The position numbers and the translations under genes were made by a program. From Phocaeicola plebeius (lineage in GTDB: Bacteria; Bacteroidota; Bacteroidia; Bacteroidales; Bacteroidaceae): a stretch of 36,433 nt of DNA. The stretch is taken from positions 1 through 36,433 of the forward strand of contig SFDG01000013.1 of the NCBI GenBank assembly GCA_004558305.1, in the 5' to 3' direction. Shown here in pieces: positions 1-7,336 of the stretch. Every line of letters starts with the position of its first letter. Position 1 is the first letter of the stretch. Below the pieces are notes generated by a model. That model was given only the letters and a program-made list of their open reading frames with translations. It was not told the DNA's origin and searched no databases.

Positions 1-2
1 TT

Positions 3-110
3 TTCGTTCCTAACCACAGCTTTGTGCGAAAGGTGCAGATAGGCGTGACTGCCGGAGATATATTTGATACTTTCTCGTTCGTGCAGGCATCGCCGCTCTG
101 CACAGAATAA
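3..110 (+). CDS. C-terminal end of an unidentified protein (5' part outside window)
   Basis: An open frame enters from the left edge and ends at a TAA at 108-110, giving about 35 residues that finish in SPLCTE. The frame runs the same way as the next gene, whose start lies 48 nt downstream. Codon choice looks like the neighbouring coding sequence, but the stretch is too short to recognise a family. It could be chance, since only 108 bases are available. Confidence 0.45.
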   Translation, partial: FVPNHSFVRKVQIGVTAGDIFDTFSFVQASPLCTE

Positions 111-158
111 TTTTTTAGACACAAGTTGGCTTTGTGGTAAAATAAAGAAAGGATAGCC

Positions 159-878
159 ATGAGAAAACTTCCGTTGATTGTGTTTTTCATACTGCTGGTG
201 ATGACCGTCATAAGCAGTGTTGCCAGTTACGATAGGGCCCAACGGTGTCTGGATGCCGATTTGATTCAGGCACTTTCGTTGACGATAAAGGATAGAGGCT
301 ACGAGCGGATGAAACAGGACTCCATAAAGGCTTATCGCTTGTTGACGTCGTCTTCTCCTGCTGTCGAGGGCAAGGTGCTGACCATTGATGACCCCATCTT
401 TCAACAGCATATTAAGACAGAGGCATTGCGCTCCAAAGCTTTTATCGCCTACCACATCACACCCGATGACGATGATTTTGAGGTAAGGATGGAAGGAAGG
501 GCCGACTGCTCTGTGACCTTTGTGTGGAGCCTGTCCGACCAGCGTCTTTCCTTGTTGTTTGGTCTGGGAACCCTCCTTTCCCTGCTGCTCTCTATCAAGA
601 ACAGAAAGGCAGCGGCGGTAGAGATGCCCGTTATGCCGCTCCATCTCACTCCGATGCAGGAACAGCTGATGGAGATGTTCATGAAGGCCCCCGGCCACAG
701 ACTGACCAAACAGGAGATTTGTGATGCACTATGGCCCAACAAGGACAATGCCGCAGAGACACTTTATACCACGATACGCCGGCTCAGGAACGAACTGCAC
801 GAATCGTCCGACTGGGAAATAACGTCGGAAAGAGGGAAAAACTATGAACTGAGAAAGAAGCAGAATGCTTGTCGATAA
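159..878 (+). CDS. Membrane-anchored winged-helix (OmpR/PhoB-type) transcriptional regulator
   Basis: This 239-residue protein has a hydrophobic segment at residues 4-22, a mostly polar region at 25-125 predicted to face the periplasm, a second hydrophobic segment at about 129-146, and a C-terminal winged-helix domain at about 160-233. The recognition-helix region reads TLYTTIRRLRNEL, as in OmpR-type effector domains. There is no receiver domain, so it is probably a one-component regulator in which the periplasmic loop senses a signal across the inner membrane, like ToxR/CadC but with the DNA-binding domain at the C-terminus. It lies 161 nt upstream of a TonB-dependent receptor on the same strand, with a long inverted repeat next to that gene's promoter, so the receptor is the obvious candidate target. 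Family call is firm; ligand and target are inferred. Confidence 0.8.
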   Translation: MRKLPLIVFFILLVMTVISSVASYDRAQRCLDADLIQALSLTIKDRGYERMKQDSIKAYRLLTSSSPAVEGKVLTIDDPIFQQHIKTEALRSKAFIAYHITPDDDDFEVRMEGRADCSVTFVWSLSDQRLSLLFGLGTLLSLLLSIKNRKAAAVEMPVMPLHLTPMQEQLMEMFMKAPGHRLTKQEICDALWPNKDNAAETLYTTIRRLRNELHESSDWEITSERGKNYELRKKQNACR

Positions 879-897
879 CCGGCAGTGGGACGGGAAA

Positions 898-942
898 ACT
901 GACATTTGACTGACTTTTGTGGATTGTCAGACAAATGTCAGT
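898..942. promoter_or_regulatory. 17-bp-arm inverted repeat next to the receptor promoter (operator and/or terminator)
   Basis: The arms are 898-914 and 926-942, with one mismatch and an 11-nt spacer. Each arm, read toward the centre, carries TGACATTTG followed by CTGAC, so TGAC is repeated within each arm as well as inverted. The repeat ends six bases before the putative -33 element at 948-951, a position suited to an activator site. A five-T run (946-950) follows, so it could instead be a weak terminator of the regulator gene, or serve both roles. Confidence 0.6.
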
Positions 943-947
943 CTCTT

Positions 948-981
948 TTTGAGGCTGCCTTATCCCCATACGTTACTTTTG
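948..981 (+). promoter_or_regulatory. Bacteroidetes-type promoter of the TonB-dependent receptor
   Basis: TACTTTTG at 974-981 matches the Bacteroidetes -7 consensus TAnnTTTG exactly. TTTG at 948-951 is a -33 candidate, although the 22-nt spacer is slightly long. The predicted transcript starts near 988 and leaves a leader of about 50 nt. Confidence 0.55.
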
Positions 982-1039
982 CATTCCGGACACAGGGCAC
1001 TTGTCCCTGGAATAACAACTAAAAAAGGAATTGCAAAAG

Positions 1040-3112
1040 ATGAAGAAAACATGGTTTTTAGTAGGGCTGGGCTGGTCGATAGCATTGGGTGTGAAAGCGC
1101 AGGACGATGCCGCTAACAACAGTGTACAACTGCAGGAAGTAGTGATAAAGGGAGCACGGGTGGTCAGCCGTACCGACGGTCAGCTGATTTTCCCTTCGGA
1201 AGAAATGGTCCAATCGGCATCATCGGGCTACCATTTCCTGAGGATGCTGCCGCTGCCCAATGTAAAAGTGGACGATGTCAACGAGAGCATTGTTGCCACC
1301 AGCTCGCTCATCGGTGCCGTTCAGGTGAGAATCAATGATGTAGTGGCATCGGCTGCCGACATGCAGTCGCTGCAGCCTAAGGAAGTGGAGAAGGTGGAGC
1401 TGATTGACCGTCCGGGCGTGCGCTATGGCGATGGTGTCGGCATCGTGATCAATATTATCACGCGCAAAGTTTCAAGAGGATATGTCGTCGGGGCCAGCGG
1501 TACGTATGTGCCCAGGGCGAGCATGGCGAGAGGCAATGCCTATACAAAGATAAACAATGGGAACCACGAAGTGCTGCTGAACTATTCGGGGGCATACAGC
1601 CGCTCCGATGGCTATAGCATGGAGGCGCAGACCCGCTACCTCATGGAGGAGGGCACCTCTTGCCAGGTGGAGAGAAACACCTACGACATCCTCCATCGGA
1701 ACACTGACCATCACCTGCAGGCGAGATACAGCAGGGTCAATGCGGAGAACGCTTTTCTCGCTACCCTCTCCACTTCCATAGCAGACAGTCCGCGCAACCA
1801 CAAAGAGACCGATGTGACCTATCCCGACGGAAGGAACATCTGTGAGACCACCGACAACACGGAGAAGGTGGTCAGTCCTTGGCTCGACCTGTACTGGAAG
1901 AACGGTATCGGCAAGCAACAGACCATCGTGGCCAATGCCTCCGTAGCACATACACATACCGACTATACGTATCGGTTTGCGTCGGACAAGGATACCTTCG
2001 GATATAGCACGCTCGGCAAGGCGTGGTCGCTCCGGTCGGAGGCAATCTATGAAAATCGCATGAAACCCTTCACGCTTTCCGCAGGAGCTCGCTACCACCA
2101 GAAATACATTGACAACGACTATTCGGGGGATGCCACACAAGTGTCGCAGATCCATTCGGGCAGCCTCCAGTCTTTCGTGCAGCTGAAAGGCTCGTTAGGG
2201 AAGATAGGATATATGGCCGGTGTGGACCTCACCCGTGAATACTATCGCCAGGGGGAGGTCAGTTACGACAAGGTGTGGCTGCGTCCGAAACTGAACCTTT
2301 CCCTGCCGGTTTCCCAACGTGTCAGGCTCGACTATACTTTTACCACCGCTCCTGCTCCGTCCCGGCTGCAGAACATGAGCAGTATGGCCATCGCGACCAA
2401 CGAGATGGAATATTCGGTGGGCAATCCGAACCTCATCATGGCGAGACGCGACGAGTACACCCTGTCCCTCAGTTACCAGTCACCGCGACTGTACAACCGG
2501 CTGATGGCCTTCTACCGCCACAATGCCCATCCTGCCATGCAGCATATATACCGCACAGACGACAACCGCTTTGCCGTGACCTATCTCGAAGGCCGTCGCA
2601 TCGATTTCCTCATGCTGCAGAACTACACCTCCTTCGACATCGTCCCGAAACATCTCAATGCCTATCTCTCGGCAGAGATGCTGCACATCGTCAATGACGG
2701 ACAGGACTACAGCCACCGGCTGACTTCCTTCAATTTCCAGCTGGGGCTGACGGCCTGGTTGGGCAACTGGACCTTGATGGCGAACATGGACAACGGTTTC
2801 CACTTTATGGAGAGCGAATACGAGGCACGCAACATCCTCTCCTCCTATCTCTCGGCATCCTACAGGATAAAAAGACTCGCCGTCGGCCTCTTCTGCCAGA
2901 ACCCGTTCAGGCGCAACGGCAAGGTGGAAGAAGTGGAAAACTACAATCAGCTCGTCCATAAGTTCCGGGTCGTACGCAACCGCGACACATCCAGTGCCAT
3001 CGGCTTCAAGTTGACCTGGACATTGTCAAAAGGACGCCAGTACAAGGGCCTTGAGCGGGACACGGACCGGTTGAAGGACACGGAGACAGGAGTGGCAAAA
3101 CCAGGAAGATGA
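1040..3112 (+). CDS. TonB-dependent receptor / outer-membrane beta-barrel protein
   Basis: The 690-residue product starts with a signal peptide (MKKTWFLVGLGWSIALGVKAQ). The ATG at 1040 fits this better than the TTG at 1031. A plug-like domain follows directly (about 25-150), with the typical VEKVELIDRPGVRYGDGVGIVINI block. The rest is rich in alternating aromatic strands, as in the Bacteroidetes outer membrane beta-barrel family. The N-terminal carboxypeptidase-like extension of SusC proteins is absent and no SusD partner is adjacent, so this is not a standard polysaccharide-utilisation pair. The protein probably sits in the outer membrane and imports an unknown ligand, or is a TonB-receptor-like barrel with another role. 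The preceding membrane regulator and inverted repeat suggest dedicated control. Confidence 0.85.
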   Translation: MKKTWFLVGLGWSIALGVKAQDDAANNSVQLQEVVIKGARVVSRTDGQLIFPSEEMVQSASSGYHFLRMLPLPNVKVDDVNESIVATSSLIGAVQVRINDVVASAADMQSLQPKEVEKVELIDRPGVRYGDGVGIVINIITRKVSRGYVVGASGTYVPRASMARGNAYTKINNGNHEVLLNYSGAYSRSDGYSMEAQTRYLMEEGTSCQVERNTYDILHRNTDHHLQARYSRVNAENAFLATLSTSIADSPRNHKETDVTYPDGRNICETTDNTEKVVSPWLDLYWKNGIGKQQTIVANASVAHTHTDYTYRFASDKDTFGYSTLGKAWSLRSEAIYENRMKPFTLSAGARYHQKYIDNDYSGDATQVSQIHSGSLQSFVQLKGSLGKIGYMAGVDLTREYYRQGEVSYDKVWLRPKLNLSLPVSQRVRLDYTFTTAPAPSRLQNMSSMAIATNEMEYSVGNPNLIMARRDEYTLSLSYQSPRLYNRLMAFYRHNAHPAMQHIYRTDDNRFAVTYLEGRRIDFLMLQNYTSFDIVPKHLNAYLSAEMLHIVNDGQDYSHRLTSFNFQLGLTAWLGNWTLMANMDNGFHFMESEYEARNILSSYLSASYRIKRLAVGLFCQNPFRRNGKVEEVENYNQLVHKFRVVRNRDTSSAIGFKLTWTLSKGRQYKGLERDTDRLKDTETGVAKPGR

Positions 3113-3176
3113 GATTTTTTGCGGCCATCGCCCTATCTTTATCCCCTTATTCTGTCGGAATTTCAAAATATCTTTG

Positions 3177-3184
3177 TAACTTTG
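3177..3184 (+). promoter_or_regulatory. Bacteroidetes -7 element upstream of fumarase
   Basis: TAACTTTG matches TAnnTTTG exactly and lies 41 nt before the fumarase ATG. The -33 region around 3150-3158 has only a weak resemblance (TTCTG). The leader from about 3191 to 3225 is AT-rich. Confidence 0.6.
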
Positions 3185-3225
3185 CTTCCAACGATAACTA
3201 ACCATTTAAATAAAACGAAGTATTT

Positions 3226-4866
3226 ATGGCAACACCCGATTTCAAGTATCAGCCCATGTTCGAACACGGGAAGGATACGACTGAATACTATCTGCTTACC
3301 AAGGACTATGTTTCTGTAAGCGAGTTCGAAGGAAAACCGATTCTGAAGATTGAGAAGGAAGGACTGACCGCTATGGCCAATGCTGCTTTCCATGATGTTT
3401 CGTTCATGCTGCGCCGTGAGCACAACGAACAGGTCGCCAAGATTCTGCACGATCCGGAAGCCAGCGACAACGACAAGTACGTGGCTCTGACCTTCTTGCG
3501 CAATGCCGAAGTGGCTGCCAAGGGCGTACTGCCTTTCTGCCAGGATACCGGTACGGCCATCATCCACGGTGAAAAAGGCCAGCAGGTATGGACCGGCTAT
3601 TGCGATGAGGAAGCGCTTTCGTTGGGTGTTTTCAAGACCTATACCGAGAACAACCTCCGCTATTCGCAGAATGCCCCGCTGAGCATGTATGACGAAGTGA
3701 ATACCCGTTGCAACCTGCCCGCACAGATCGACCTCGAAGCTACCGAAGGAATGGAATACCGCTTCCTGTGTGTGACGAAGGGTGGCGGCTCGGCCAACAA
3801 GACCTATCTGTATCAGGAAACCAAGGCCATTCTGAATCCCGGCACACTGGTTCCCTTCCTCGTAGAGAAGATGAAGACATTGGGTACTGCCGCTTGTCCT
3901 CCTTATCATATTGCGTTCGTCATTGGCGGTACGTCGGCCGAGAAGAACCTGCTGACCGTGAAGCTGGCTTCCACGCACTATTACGACAACCTGCCGACAA
4001 CCGGTAACGAAGGTGGCCGTGCTTTCCGCGATGTGGAACTCGAAAAGCAGGTGCTGGAAGAAGCACACCGCATCGGATTGGGCGCACAGTTCGGCGGCAA
4101 GTATTATGCTCACGATGTACGCATCATCCGTCTGCCGCGTCATGGTGCTTCCTGTCCCGTTGGCTTGGGCGTATCCTGCTCGGCCGACCGCAACGTGAAG
4201 TGTAAGATTGACAAGGACGGTATCTGGATCGAGAAGCTGGATGCCAACCCGGGCGAACTGATTCCGGAAGAATTGCGTCAGGCAGGCGAAGGCAATGCCG
4301 TGAAGATTGACCTGAACCGTCCGATGCCGGAAATCCTGGCCGAACTCGACAAGTACCCCGTAGCTACTCGTCTGTCGCTCAACGGTACCATTATTGTAGG
4401 CCGCGATATTGCTCATGCCAAGCTGAAGGAGCGTCTGGACCGTGGCGAAGAACTGCCGCAGTACATCAAGGATCATCCCATTTACTATGCCGGTCCTGCC
4501 AAGACACCTGCTGGAATGGCGTGTGGTTCAATGGGACCCACGACGGCCGGTCGTATGGACCCGTATGTGGACCTGTTCCAGGCCAACGGCGGCAGCATGA
4601 TCATGCTGGCAAAGGGTAACCGCAGCCAGGCAGTAACGGATGCCTGCAAGAAGCACGGCGGTTTCTACCTCGGCTCTATCGGTGGTCCTGCCGCTATCCT
4701 GGCGCAGAATAACATCAAGAGTATCGAGTGTGTGGAATATCCGGAACTGGGTATGGAAGCCATCTGGAAGATCGAGGTAGAGAACTTCCCGGCCTTCATT
4801 CTGGTGGACAACAAGGGCAATGATTTCTTCAAGCAGATCAAGCCGCGTTGCTCCGGTTGCAAGTGA
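3226..4866 (+). CDS. fumB: Class I fumarate hydratase (4Fe-4S, FumA/FumB type)
   Basis: This cytoplasmic enzyme interconverts fumarate and (S)-malate. In Bacteroidales it typically works in the reductive arm from oxaloacetate to succinate. The 546-residue length is normal for the one-chain class I enzyme, with an alpha part at about 45-320 and a beta/C-terminal part at about 330-540. The three cysteines expected to hold the 4Fe-4S cluster are visible at residues 105 (PFCQDTGT), 224 (GTAACPPYHIAF) and 318 (GVSCSADRN), the same numbering as the E. coli enzymes. The C-terminal half has GGSMIMLAKGNRS and the conserved HGGFYLGSIGGPAA block. It is monocistronic: its own -7 element lies upstream and a strong hairpin follows. 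FumA and FumB cannot be separated from sequence alone. Confidence 0.95.
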   Translation: MATPDFKYQPMFEHGKDTTEYYLLTKDYVSVSEFEGKPILKIEKEGLTAMANAAFHDVSFMLRREHNEQVAKILHDPEASDNDKYVALTFLRNAEVAAKGVLPFCQDTGTAIIHGEKGQQVWTGYCDEEALSLGVFKTYTENNLRYSQNAPLSMYDEVNTRCNLPAQIDLEATEGMEYRFLCVTKGGGSANKTYLYQETKAILNPGTLVPFLVEKMKTLGTAACPPYHIAFVIGGTSAEKNLLTVKLASTHYYDNLPTTGNEGGRAFRDVELEKQVLEEAHRIGLGAQFGGKYYAHDVRIIRLPRHGASCPVGLGVSCSADRNVKCKIDKDGIWIEKLDANPGELIPEELRQAGEGNAVKIDLNRPMPEILAELDKYPVATRLSLNGTIIVGRDIAHAKLKERLDRGEELPQYIKDHPIYYAGPAKTPAGMACGSMGPTTAGRMDPYVDLFQANGGSMIMLAKGNRSQAVTDACKKHGGFYLGSIGGPAAILAQNNIKSIECVEYPELGMEAIWKIEVENFPAFILVDNKGNDFFKQIKPRCSGCK

Positions 4867-4906
4867 TATTTTTCTTCATAGGATAGGGCTTCTTTCTGAA
4901 GCCGAC

Positions 4907-4942
4907 AAGAACCCGTCGATGAGGCTTCATCGACGGGTTCTT
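4907..4942. terminator. Perfect 16-bp hairpin between convergent genes (bidirectional terminator)
   Basis: Arms 4907-4922 and 4927-4942 are perfectly complementary around the four-base loop GGCT. The hairpin lies 40 nt after the fumarase stop and 50 nt after the 3' end of the GNAT gene on the other strand. No long T-run follows on either strand. Confidence 0.75.
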
Positions 4943-4992
4943 CGCGTCATAGGGACTTGTCGATATTCAGCATCGTTTGAGGAGGAATACCC

Positions 4993-5475
4993 TTAGAGGA
5001 TGCACTCGAAGTCGTAGATGTCCAGCCATTGTCCGAATTTCCGTCCCACCTCCGCAAAACGGGACACCTGCCGGAAGCCGAAAGCACGGTGCAGGCAGAC
5101 GCTGGCCTCGTTGGGCACGGTGATGCAGGCCACCAGACTGTGCAGGCCCTGCTTGCGGCAGGCTTCGAGAAGGGCCGCCAGCAGACGGCGGCCACAGCCT
5201 TGACGATGGCAGTCAGGGCGGACATAGATGGTGGTTTCGGCGGTGAGGCGGTACGCCTCTTTCTCCTTCCAGCGGTGGGCATAGCAATAGCCGGTAAGGC
5301 AGCCGTCGGTTTCTTCTACGAGGTAAGGGTAGCTGGCAGCAATCTCTTCCATGCGGCGGCGCATCTCCGTTTCACTGACAGGCTCCGTCTCGAACGTGAC
5401 GGTGGTATGGAGAATGTAGTGGTTGTAGATGGCAGCGATGGCGGCAGCATCGGCGGGAGTGGCAGGGCGTATCAT
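4993..5475 (-). CDS. GNAT N-acetyltransferase, phosphinothricin-acetyltransferase-like
   Basis: This 160-residue single-domain GNAT protein covers the whole family fold. It opens with MIRPATPADAAAIAAIYNHY and continues with TVTFETEP, the usual start of the phosphinothricin/methionine-sulfoximine acetyltransferase subfamily. The acetyl-CoA pyrophosphate-binding loop is the R/QxxGxG-type stretch HRQGCGRRLL (about residues 95-104), and NEASVCLHRAFGFRQV matches the conserved C-terminal helix and strand. It probably acetylates a small amine or a methionine derivative in the cytoplasm; the substrate is unknown. It is last in a tight operon, starting only 6 nt after the membrane protein gene. Confidence 0.85.
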   Translation of the reverse strand: MIRPATPADAAAIAAIYNHYILHTTVTFETEPVSETEMRRRMEEIAASYPYLVEETDGCLTGYCYAHRWKEKEAYRLTAETTIYVRPDCHRQGCGRRLLAALLEACRKQGLHSLVACITVPNEASVCLHRAFGFRQVSRFAEVGRKFGQWLDIYDFECIL

Positions 5476-5481
5476 AGATGC

Positions 5482-6453
5482 TTAGGATTTTTCGTATTCA
5501 TTCCACACTTCTGCCGCCAGCTGCAGGTGTTCCAGCTCTTTCAGCAGGGAAGGGCTGAAGGCAGCAGGCTGTTGCTTGATTTCTTCGAAGCTGAAAAAGC
5601 GGCCCTGTTCGGTCCGCAGTTCGTCGGCATGGCGGAGCGGATAGATGTAGACCGATACGGGACGGCGGTGGGAGAGGTCGTTCTCGTCGGTCCAATGGCG
5701 CAGCAGCAGACGCGGAGAGGTATGGGGAGAAGTGATGTTTTTCCGTACCAGTTTCCGGGCTTTCCGGTCGATGGCCGAAGAAGGGCCGAGCAGCGAGTCT
5801 GTGAAGGGGAGGTCCCATACGGACGAGGCATGGTCGGACAGGTAGATTTTTCCCTGGTAGAGGGGAGCGATGCGGATGAGGCTGCTCGGCAGTTCTTCCG
5901 CCTGCAGGGCCAGGCGGATGCCGATGATGTTGATAATCATGCAGAGCAGGTAGATACCGATGGGAATCACGTGGCGGAAGAGGTAATCGACCTGCGGGAC
6001 AGGCGGCAGGTCGGACGCATAGACCACGAACATCGAGAACAGGTGGGCCGCAGAGAGGATGACGATGATGCGTGCCTCCAGCTGATAGGAGATGTGGTGG
6101 ATGAGGTGCATTTTCGTCAGCCAGGTCTGGTAGCTGTCGGGCAAGGTGAGGTAGAGGAAGGCAAAGGCGAGCAGCAGAAATTCAAGGGCCAGTGTGAGGT
6201 CGGCTTCGGAGAGGAGTCCTGTGCCGCTGCCGTAAACTGCGTAGCACAGCGTCATGCTGATCAGCCCTTGCAGCAGGAAGAAGTTCAGGCTTCTGCGGAC
6301 TCCCAGCGCATACACGAGTCCGCCCACGCTGGACAGGATGCCCACCAGCAGGACGGGAGCTGCCGGCAGCCAGTGCAGGCCGATGAAGGTGCAGAGGGTG
6401 GGCAGCAGTCCCATCGAGACAATGGTATCCTTGTATTTCAGCAGTAGTTTCAT
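5482..6453 (-). CDS. Polytopic membrane protein with a degenerate Nudix-like C-terminal domain
   Basis: Residues 10-185 of this 323-residue protein hold about six hydrophobic segments; the last third is soluble. The soluble part (about 193-315) follows the layout of a Nudix domain: GKIYLSDHASSVWDLP resembles the first strands, then comes a helix where the Nudix box should be, VSVYIYPL is a central strand, and GRFFSFEEI matches the common late Nudix motif. The box itself lacks its catalytic residues: where REUXEEXG is expected, residues 233-240 read RKLVRKNI, so the metal-binding glutamates are lysine and arginine. It is therefore unlikely to be a hydrolase and may be a binding or sensory domain. 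Its ATG overlaps the end of lipA by 4 nt, implying translational coupling. The Nudix assignment is inferred from pattern alone. Confidence 0.7.
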   Translation of the reverse strand: MKLLLKYKDTIVSMGLLPTLCTFIGLHWLPAAPVLLVGILSSVGGLVYALGVRRSLNFFLLQGLISMTLCYAVYGSGTGLLSEADLTLALEFLLLAFAFLYLTLPDSYQTWLTKMHLIHHISYQLEARIIVILSAAHLFSMFVVYASDLPPVPQVDYLFRHVIPIGIYLLCMIINIIGIRLALQAEELPSSLIRIAPLYQGKIYLSDHASSVWDLPFTDSLLGPSSAIDRKARKLVRKNITSPHTSPRLLLRHWTDENDLSHRRPVSVYIYPLRHADELRTEQGRFFSFEEIKQQPAAFSPSLLKELEHLQLAAEVWNEYEKS

Positions 6454-7325
6454 GGTCGGTCAGGCATCTTGGAGGTCGAGAATTTCAGGTGTTTCTCTGC
6501 ATGGTAGGACGAGCGGACCAGCGGACCGCTTTCCACCGTGGCAAATCCTTTGGCTTCCCCCAGCTCCTTGTAGCGGCGGAACTGTTCGGGGGTGATGTAT
6601 TCCGCCACCGGGTAGTGCTTGCGGCTGGGCTGCAGGTACTGGCCGATGGTCAGGATGCGGCAGCCCTGTTCCAGCAGATCGTCCATGGCCTGCAGCACTT
6701 CGTCTTCCGTCTCACCCAGCCCCACCATGAGTCCCGACTTGGCGGTGAGGCCGCTCTCGGCAATGAGGCGGATGACGGACAGACTGGTATCGTAGCGGGC
6801 TACGCTCCGCACGAAGGGTGTCAGGCGGCGCACGGTCTCCAGGTTGTGCGACACGATGTCGGGACGGGCGTCCGTCACCATCCGTACCAGTTCGGCGCGG
6901 CCCTGGAAGTCGGGAATCAAGGTTTCCAGGGTGGTGGAGGGATTCACCCGCTTGATGGCCCGGATGGTGGCGGCCCAGTGGGCAGCTCCCAGGTCAGGAA
7001 GGTCATCGCGGTCCACAGAAGTCACCACGGCATGGTCCAGCCGCATCAGGCGGACCGATTCGGCCACCTGCTCCGGCTCGTCGGCCGCCAGCGGCTGGGG
7101 ACGGCCGGTCTGGGTGTTGCAGAACTTGCAGCTGCGGGTGCAGATGGCACCGGCTATCATGAAGGTAGCCGTGCCTTTGCCCCAGCATTCGCCCAGGTTC
7201 GGACAACGCCCGCTGCTACAGATGGTGTGCAGGCGATGGGTGTCGACAATGCGCTTGGTCTCCGTATAGCGGGCATTGGCACCGATGCTGATTTTCAGCC
7301 AATCCGGTTTCTTGACGTGTTCCAT
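6450..7325 (-). CDS. lipA: Lipoyl synthase
   Basis: This radical-SAM enzyme inserts two sulfur atoms into protein-bound octanoyl groups to make lipoyl cofactors for 2-oxoacid dehydrogenases and the glycine cleavage system. The 291-residue protein has both cluster motifs. The auxiliary cluster cysteines are C36, C41 and C47 (TICSSGRCPNLGEC), and the radical-SAM CX3CX2C motif is C62, C66 and C69 (CTRSCKFC). Later conserved blocks include VTSVDRDDLPDLGA and SHNLETV. The C-terminal serine required by the family is within GPLVRSSYHAEK. It lies 11 nt downstream of DPP-IV and overlaps the next gene by 4 nt. No lipB is visible in the window. Confidence 0.96.
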   Translation of the reverse strand: MEHVKKPDWLKISIGANARYTETKRIVDTHRLHTICSSGRCPNLGECWGKGTATFMIAGAICTRSCKFCNTQTGRPQPLAADEPEQVAESVRLMRLDHAVVTSVDRDDLPDLGAAHWAATIRAIKRVNPSTTLETLIPDFQGRAELVRMVTDARPDIVSHNLETVRRLTPFVRSVARYDTSLSVIRLIAESGLTAKSGLMVGLGETEDEVLQAMDDLLEQGCRILTIGQYLQPSRKHYPVAEYITPEQFRRYKELGEAKGFATVESGPLVRSSYHAEKHLKFSTSKMPDRP

Positions 7326-7336
7326 GCAGGCCGGTG

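Noticed and set aside
1031..1039. TTG at 1031 as the start of the TonB-dependent receptor
   Set aside because: The ATG at 1040 gives a standard MKK signal-peptide start. The TTG adds only three residues.
5029..6447. 472-codon plus-strand frame across the GNAT and membrane-protein genes
   Set aside because: It spans two real genes and their junction on the other strand, which a true gene would be unlikely to do.
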